This document shows positions 59,804 through 64,000 of a stretch of DNA of 64,000 nt, piece by piece. Below the pieces are notes generated by a model. That model had not been told where the DNA came from. It was given only the letters and a program-made list of their open reading frames with translations, and did not search any database. Origin of the DNA: Lusitaniella coriacea LEGE 07157 (GTDB lineage Bacteria > Cyanobacteriota > Cyanobacteriia > Cyanobacteriales > Spirulinaceae). The translations under genes were made by a program, and so were the position numbers. How positions within the stretch are numbered: the stretch's first letter is position 1; each line of letters begins with the position of its first letter. The stretch is taken from assembly GCF_015207425.1 (NCBI RefSeq), contig NZ_JADEWZ010000003.1:169342-233341 (forward strand), written 5' to 3'.

Positions 59804-60724
59804 TTACTGAATTTGTTTCATGCAATTTTTTTGACGAATGTTTGGGGTGGGAGTTTCGTAGCCTAGGCTGATTGTACCGGGCATTCGACAAATTTCTACG
59901 GCTGCACCCTGAGACTGTAAGCGAAGGCGTAAGGCTCCTGTTGGCTCAATTCCAACGATGGTAGCGGGACAACCATCGACAACGATCGCGCGATCGCGGT
60001 AAGCCAATAGCTCAAAATAAGAAGACAGAATATTTTCTATTCCTTCATCTTTATAGCGCTGGTATCCGGAAAATAGACCGCCTGTGATAATTGCGGCGAG
60101 GATTTCTAGAGAAGACGAGGGGACGGGGAGAGTTCCTATTCCCTCAACTGTTGACTGTTGACTGATAACTGAATTGATGGGGGGAGGAGGCGAGGAATCT
60201 GTTCTGCTATTTGCACAATTTTGTTGAATCCAGGGAAATAAGGCGATTCCTGGGGATGGAGCGGGGTTTTTCCAGTTAATTCCAACACCAATGACCGCTC
60301 GCTCGATTTTCCCTTGATGCACCCGCGTTTCGCTTTTGATTCCGCCAAGTTTGCACCCATTTAAAATTAAGTCGTTGGGCCATTTAAGGAAAACGGGAAT
60401 TTGGTAGCGACGCAACGCCGTGGCAATTCCCCAAGCGCTGCATAGGGTGAGGTGAGGGGCGTGGGGTGCGGGAATGTTGGGCGCGATCGCGAGAGAAAGG
60501 TATAATCCTCCAGGTTCGGAGTGCCAAGTTCGTCCCCATTGCCCTCGTCCTGCGGTTTGTTGGCGCGCGATCGCGATAAAGGGAATTTTTGCCGCGCGAT
60601 CGAATTCTTCCCAGCAGGCTTGATTGGTTGAGCCAATAACCTCATAGGTATAGAGTTCCACCTTGGGGACTGTTTGAGAGAATTGTTGTAAAACTGTCGT
60701 AAAAAGTTGTCGATCGAACGCCAC
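59804..60724 (-). CDS. birA: biotin-[acetyl-CoA-carboxylase] ligase
   Basis: The 306-residue enzyme attaches biotin to the acetyl-CoA carboxylase carrier protein. It has STNQACWEEF, the biotinyl-AMP loop QQTAGRGQWGRTW, FLKWPNDLILNGCKLGGI and VIGVGINWKNP. There is no N-terminal DNA-binding domain, so it is not a BirA-type repressor. A Ser/Pro-rich insertion at about 178-210 makes it longer than usual. The start is GTG at 60724. Confidence 0.92.
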   Translation of the reverse strand: MAFDRQLFTTVLQQFSQTVPKVELYTYEVIGSTNQACWEEFDRAAKIPFIAIARQQTAGRGQWGRTWHSEPGGLYLSLAIAPNIPAPHAPHLTLCSAWGIATALRRYQIPVFLKWPNDLILNGCKLGGIKSETRVHQGKIERAVIGVGINWKNPAPSPGIALFPWIQQNCANSRTDSSPPPPINSVISQQSTVEGIGTLPVPSSSLEILAAIITGGLFSGYQRYKDEGIENILSSYFELLAYRDRAIVVDGCPATIVGIEPTGALRLRLQSQGAAVEICRMPGTISLGYETPTPNIRQKNCMKQIQ

Positions 60725-60795
60725 AAATTTGTTCTAAATCATTTCCCAGGAGCCATACTATAGCAATAGTCACAGCAAGCGCAAAAAATCTTGGC

Positions 60796-61374
60796 ATGAT
60801 AGCGACTCCCCAACAACCGAGCAAAATGACCATTGAGGAATATTTCGAATGGGAACTTCAGCAAAACATTCGCTATGAATATACCCACGGTGAAATTGTT
60901 GCGATGACAGGGGGGACAATTCCCCATAACGATATTGCTCTCAATCTCTACAGAACTTTATATCCTCATTTGCGCTCTAGAGGGTGTCGAGCAAATGTGT
61001 CTGATGTGAAGGTGCAAGTTAGTCCTCAAAGCCCTTATTACTATCCAGATCTTGTTGTTAGCTGCGATCCTCAAGATATTAACGCTCGCAACTTCATTCA
61101 AAAGCCCAAACTGATTGTTGAAGTTCTATCACCCAGTACGAGTTCGAGAGATAGGGGAGAAAAACTCACGAACTATCTCACCATTCCGACGTTGCAAGAG
61201 TATCTCTTAATCGATTCAGAAAAAATCTCTGTCGAGCGTTACTGTCGAGGAGAGGGAAGAATGTGGCTTTACTATCCTTCTAAAGCAGTTGATACAATCG
61301 CGTTATCTAGTATTGAATTTGAGTGTGCCATCGAACTGCTTTATGACGGTGTTGTATTTAATTCTTCCTGCTAA
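60796..61374 (+). CDS. Uma2 family (DUF820) putative endonuclease
   Basis: The 192-residue protein has the canonical pattern MTIEEYFEWE, RYEYTHGEIVAMTGGT, YYPDLVVSCD (Asp of the core), KLIVEVLSPSTSSRDRGEK (Glu and Lys) and YLLIDSEKISVERY. It belongs to the same superfamily as 3220-3765 but is only distantly similar. It is divergent from birA. Confidence 0.88.
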   Translation: MIATPQQPSKMTIEEYFEWELQQNIRYEYTHGEIVAMTGGTIPHNDIALNLYRTLYPHLRSRGCRANVSDVKVQVSPQSPYYYPDLVVSCDPQDINARNFIQKPKLIVEVLSPSTSSRDRGEKLTNYLTIPTLQEYLLIDSEKISVERYCRGEGRMWLYYPSKAVDTIALSSIEFECAIELLYDGVVFNSSC

Positions 61375-61420
61375 ACTCAAAGACTGAATTCAACATTGAT
61401 GCGAACTCTAGGGAATAGAG

Positions 61421-62368
61421 ATGTCTAGATGTTATGGAATTATTGGAACGGGAGCCATCGGCGGCTATTATGGGGCTTGTTTGCAACAGGCAGGATTCCC
61501 CGTACATTTCCTGCTTCGCAGCGATTACGAATGGGTGAAGGCGAAGGGGTTAAGAATCGAGTCGGTTAACGGAGACTTTACTTTACCTCGCGTTAATGCC
61601 TACAACGATCCCGCACAAATGCCCGCCTGCGATGTTGTGCTGGTTGCCCTCAAAACCACGCAAAATCAAACCTTACCTCAAATTCTTCCCTCACTTGTTG
61701 GTGAAGGTAGCACGGTTGTTCTCTTGCAAAATGGTTTGGGGATTGAGGAGGAAGTTGCAAAAATTCCCAGTGTAGGAAGGGTTTTAGGGGGATTGTGTTT
61801 CATTTGCTCCAATAAGATCGGTGCGGGACACATCCGCCATCTCGATTACGGACAAGTGACCTTGGGAGAATACGCTCAAAACAACGAACCCTGCGGCATT
61901 ACGATGGTAATGCAGGAAATCGAGCAAGATTTTAAACGTGCGGGAATTGAGACGCAGTTGAGCGAAGATTTGCACCTAAGTCGTTGGCAAAAATTGGTGT
62001 GGAATATTTCCTACAATGGGCTTTCTGTTGTGTTGGATGCCACCACTGAGGAGATTATGGCAAATGAGAATAGTCGCGTTTTGGTGCGTCAATTAATGGA
62101 AGAAGTTGCTATCGGTGCGAAGACGCGCGATCGCGCGATTACTCCCGATTTTATCGAAAAAATGCTCGACTACACCACCAAAATGAAACCCTACAAAACC
62201 AGTATGAAACTCGACTACGATTCCCACCGTCCCTTGGAAATCGAAGCGATTTTTGGTAACCCCCTCAAAATTGCTCAAGCTGCAAACACTGATTTACCTC
62301 GCATTCGGATGCTCTATCAACAGTTACAATTTCTAGAAGTAATGAACTGCTCCCAGTGCAACTTTTAA
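61421..62368 (+). CDS. putative 2-dehydropantoate 2-reductase
   Basis: The 315-residue protein has the PanE fold: N-terminal NADP-binding GIIGTGAIGGYYGACLQQAGF, VVLVALKTTQ, LLQNGLGIEE, and the C-terminal helical domain with SRWQKLVWNISYNGLSVVLDATTEEI and LEIEAIFGNPLKIAQ. It reduces ketopantoate to pantoate in pantothenate synthesis, but several paralogues in this family have other ketoacid substrates, so the symbol is withheld. Confidence 0.88.
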   Translation: MSRCYGIIGTGAIGGYYGACLQQAGFPVHFLLRSDYEWVKAKGLRIESVNGDFTLPRVNAYNDPAQMPACDVVLVALKTTQNQTLPQILPSLVGEGSTVVLLQNGLGIEEEVAKIPSVGRVLGGLCFICSNKIGAGHIRHLDYGQVTLGEYAQNNEPCGITMVMQEIEQDFKRAGIETQLSEDLHLSRWQKLVWNISYNGLSVVLDATTEEIMANENSRVLVRQLMEEVAIGAKTRDRAITPDFIEKMLDYTTKMKPYKTSMKLDYDSHRPLEIEAIFGNPLKIAQAANTDLPRIRMLYQQLQFLEVMNCSQCNF

Positions 62369-62387
62369 AAAGCGCGATCGCGCGCCT

Positions 62388-62492
62388 TTATTTAATATTA
62401 TTGGTTAAACCGCACAACTCCGCATAGCCAATCCCAATCGCATCAATAGGATCGTCTTTCCCTGGGATGCCGCTTATCATGGAATAAAACAT
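62388..62492 (-). CDS. 34-residue ORF, possible gene remnant
   Basis: The minus-strand frame reads MFYSMISGIPGKDDP then IDAIGIGYAELCGLTNNIK. The ordered GKDDPIDAIGIGYAELCGL looks like the end of a larger protein whose beginning is missing, but no family could be named. It lies between panE-like and DUF4419 genes near the AT-richer right end. Confidence 0.35.
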   Translation of the reverse strand: MFYSMISGIPGKDDPIDAIGIGYAELCGLTNNIK

Positions 62493-62505
62493 AGCAGTTA
62501 CTCCA

Positions 62506-63660
62506 ATGGATAAGAACCGATTCTTTACAGAAACTAACATAGCTGATTCGCCAACGATATTTGATGTTGCAGATGTATCACCAGCAGATAAACCTCTGCC
62601 TGAAGTTTCATATCCTATAGCAGTTGAGACATTGCTTGGAGCCGGCAGAACTCAGCAAAAAATTGAATCTTGCTCGCAATATCGGGGAAAGCTTGTCAAG
62701 TTTGTTAGCTTCCATCCATTGGTTGAAGCATTTCACCACGCTTACAACGATCATCGCCCCCTATGTTTATCGCCGGATATGATTTGGCTGTCAATCGCTC
62801 AGGGATTAGCAAATCACATTAATGCAAATTCCGAGCAACTCAGATCCAAATTTGTTAACCATGAGGGTAAGGTTCTAATTGAAGTTAAACGGGATGATTT
62901 TTGTAAGGGATCGCCAGAAAATCCTTGGAGCGAAGTCTTTGGAGAATTTTCAACGACAATTCGGCAACATATTGGAGAAGCAACACACGATCTCCTCATG
63001 CCGAGTTTTTCAACGACTGGTTTAATCGAGAAGGCAGCCGCAGAAATTGTTCTCTTAGATGCGATGCAGTGCTACTTCTCTTATCGTTTCACCACGGCTT
63101 GTGGAATTCCTAAAATCAAGCTTGAAGGTACAGTTGACGACTGGCAGAAATTGCTGAAACGGACAAAAGAGCTAGCTCAGTTCAAACTTGAATGGTGGAT
63201 TAATCCATTGATTCCTATCCTGGAAGAGTTTATCGCTGCTGCACGGGGTAAGCCCAATAAAGAGTTTTGGCAGTCGGCATACAAGCTAAACAATCCAGGG
63301 AGTGGAGGGACATACATAACGGGTTGGATAGCAGCCTTCTTTCCTTACCTGAAAGATTTGCAAACTGGCAAAGCGAGTCATCCAAATCATTGGTTGAGAG
63401 CAGGAGGGATGGATCTAGAGGCGTTACTCTATCCCATTGAAGATCGGGCTTATCGTGGACTGCAAACCATCGATTTTCCAAGCGGACTGGCAAAGGCTCC
63501 TTTTACCTGGGACTACTTCAGTCAAACCTATAATATGGAGTTTTTAGGCGGCTTTGTGGGAGTTAAACAAGATGCGAACGATCTTTTTCTTCGCCCCGAA
63601 ATTGGTTGGGTTGTGCGTGAAGTGACAACCTCGTCATCGCCGCGATCGCATTCTGGGTAG
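62506..63660 (+). CDS. DUF4419 domain protein
   Basis: The 384-residue soluble protein contains HHAYNDHRPLCLSPDMIWLSIAQGLANHI, VEVKRDDF-type IEVKRDDFCKG, and a GIPKIKLEGTVDDWQKLLKR segment. This matches DUF4419, a family known mostly from fungi and scattered bacteria with no established function. HIP1 sites are nearly absent and the DNA is AT-richer than the core. An ISAs1-like transposase end lies just downstream. Horizontal acquisition is plausible. Confidence 0.82.
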   Translation: MDKNRFFTETNIADSPTIFDVADVSPADKPLPEVSYPIAVETLLGAGRTQQKIESCSQYRGKLVKFVSFHPLVEAFHHAYNDHRPLCLSPDMIWLSIAQGLANHINANSEQLRSKFVNHEGKVLIEVKRDDFCKGSPENPWSEVFGEFSTTIRQHIGEATHDLLMPSFSTTGLIEKAAAEIVLLDAMQCYFSYRFTTACGIPKIKLEGTVDDWQKLLKRTKELAQFKLEWWINPLIPILEEFIAAARGKPNKEFWQSAYKLNNPGSGGTYITGWIAAFFPYLKDLQTGKASHPNHWLRAGGMDLEALLYPIEDRAYRGLQTIDFPSGLAKAPFTWDYFSQTYNMEFLGGFVGVKQDANDLFLRPEIGWVVREVTTSSSPRSHSG

Positions 63661-63702
63661 AATTGTCTTCATTCCCAGAGTGGACATTACCCACCCTACA
63701 TT

Positions 63703-63897
63703 ATGCCTATGTTACTTTATCCTGACATAAATGAAGCAGGTTCTCTTGCTAGTCTTTTGAGAGCCACTGCAAAAAAAGCTGATATCAATCTGAATATCGA
63801 GGGAAATTTAGGAAAGTACTATGCAATATGTAAATTGGGTCAACGAAGTTCCCAAGTAATGGTGGCAAAAGAAGCAGGGCTATTTCATTCTAAATAG
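63703..63897 (+). CDS. small hypothetical protein, 3' end overlapping an insertion sequence
   Basis: The 64-residue frame starts MPMLLYPDINEAGSLASLLR and continues with ADINLNIEGNLGKYYAICKLGQRSSQVMVAK. It appears protein-like. Its last ~18 bases overlap the convergent transposase end, so its original C-terminus may have been replaced. Function unknown. Confidence 0.45.
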   Translation: MPMLLYPDINEAGSLASLLRATAKKADINLNIEGNLGKYYAICKLGQRSSQVMVAKEAGLFHSK

Positions 63898-64000
63898 AAG
63901 CTTTAGTGTGTCTAATCCGAACTGACAAAAGCGTTGAGCCTGAGCCATATTGGAGAACGCATTGGAGCGATAAAGATTGAGGGCAAAGTTACGAGCAACC
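63880..64000 (-). mobile_element. 3' end of an ISAs1-like transposase (cut by right edge)
   Basis: The minus strand encodes VARNFALNLYRSNAFSNMAQ, then AQRFCQFGLDTLKLLFRMK and a stop. This is the conserved C-terminus of DDE transposases of the ISAs1/IS4-like group. The rest lies outside the window. Confidence 0.75.

Overview
The window is a stretch of a cyanobacterial chromosome. This is shown by the very frequent GCGATCGC (HIP1) octamer, the split RNA polymerase genes rpoB-rpoC1-rpoC2, a petL micro-gene for the cytochrome b6f complex, a phytochrome-type light sensor, an ethylene-receptor-type kinase and many cyanobacterium-restricted unknown families. Dispersed short repeats and CHAT/DUF928/CHASE2 genes suggest a filamentous, Oscillatoriales-like genome, but the species cannot be fixed from sequence alone.

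Layout. 1-3.1 kb is an AT-richer, HIP1-poor accessory segment: a STAND-type NTPase running off the left edge, a small protein, and a two-gene unit of a membrane-anchored vWA-like protein and a membrane coiled-coil protein. 3.1-9.4 kb is mixed housekeeping: a Uma2 nuclease, a small HTH protein, petL, a beta-barrel-like protein, RseP-type site-2 protease, endonuclease III, ribosomal protein S14 and Aat. 9.4-10.2 kb holds transposase debris. 10.2-16.6 kb is a co-directional trio: TPR-CHAT protease-like protein, DUF928 protein with tandem repeats, and CHASE2 histidine kinase. 16.6-18.0 kb holds acireductone dioxygenase and a zinc-ribbon membrane protein between two MITE-like foldback elements. 19.7-26.8 kb is a signalling island: a PAS-less phytochrome (GAF-PHY) histidine kinase with a NarL-type response regulator, divergent from an ethylene-receptor-like multi-PAS kinase, followed by a REC-kinase hybrid and an FHA protein. 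27-31 kb carries tmk, secreted proteins of unknown function and an InrS/CsoR-like metal repressor.

31-42 kb is the core block rpsT-tatD-rpoB-rpoC1-rpoC2 on the minus strand. 42-49 kb carries hisD, a secreted S9 peptidase, coaE, msrP and a second phosphoribulokinase-like gene lacking the P-loop redox cysteine. 49-52 kb is an LPS transport unit (lptA, lptB, lptF/G-like); lptB has no ATG/GTG/TTG start and seems to begin at ATT. 52-55 kb holds a WecA/TagO-like transferase and a methylglyoxal synthase-lipid kinase fusion. 55.3-57.3 kb is the most novel-looking locus: a 51-residue peptide gene ending in a duplicated DGDGSD motif with its own terminator, followed on the same strand by a JmjC/cupin oxygenase and a small lipoprotein; this could be a peptide-modification (RiPP) system. 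The rest contains an M23 peptidase with a nine-residue repeat tract, birA, a second Uma2 gene, a ketopantoate reductase homologue, a DUF4419 protein and, at the right edge, the 3' end of an ISAs1-like transposase.

All assignments come from reading motifs by eye; no database search was run.
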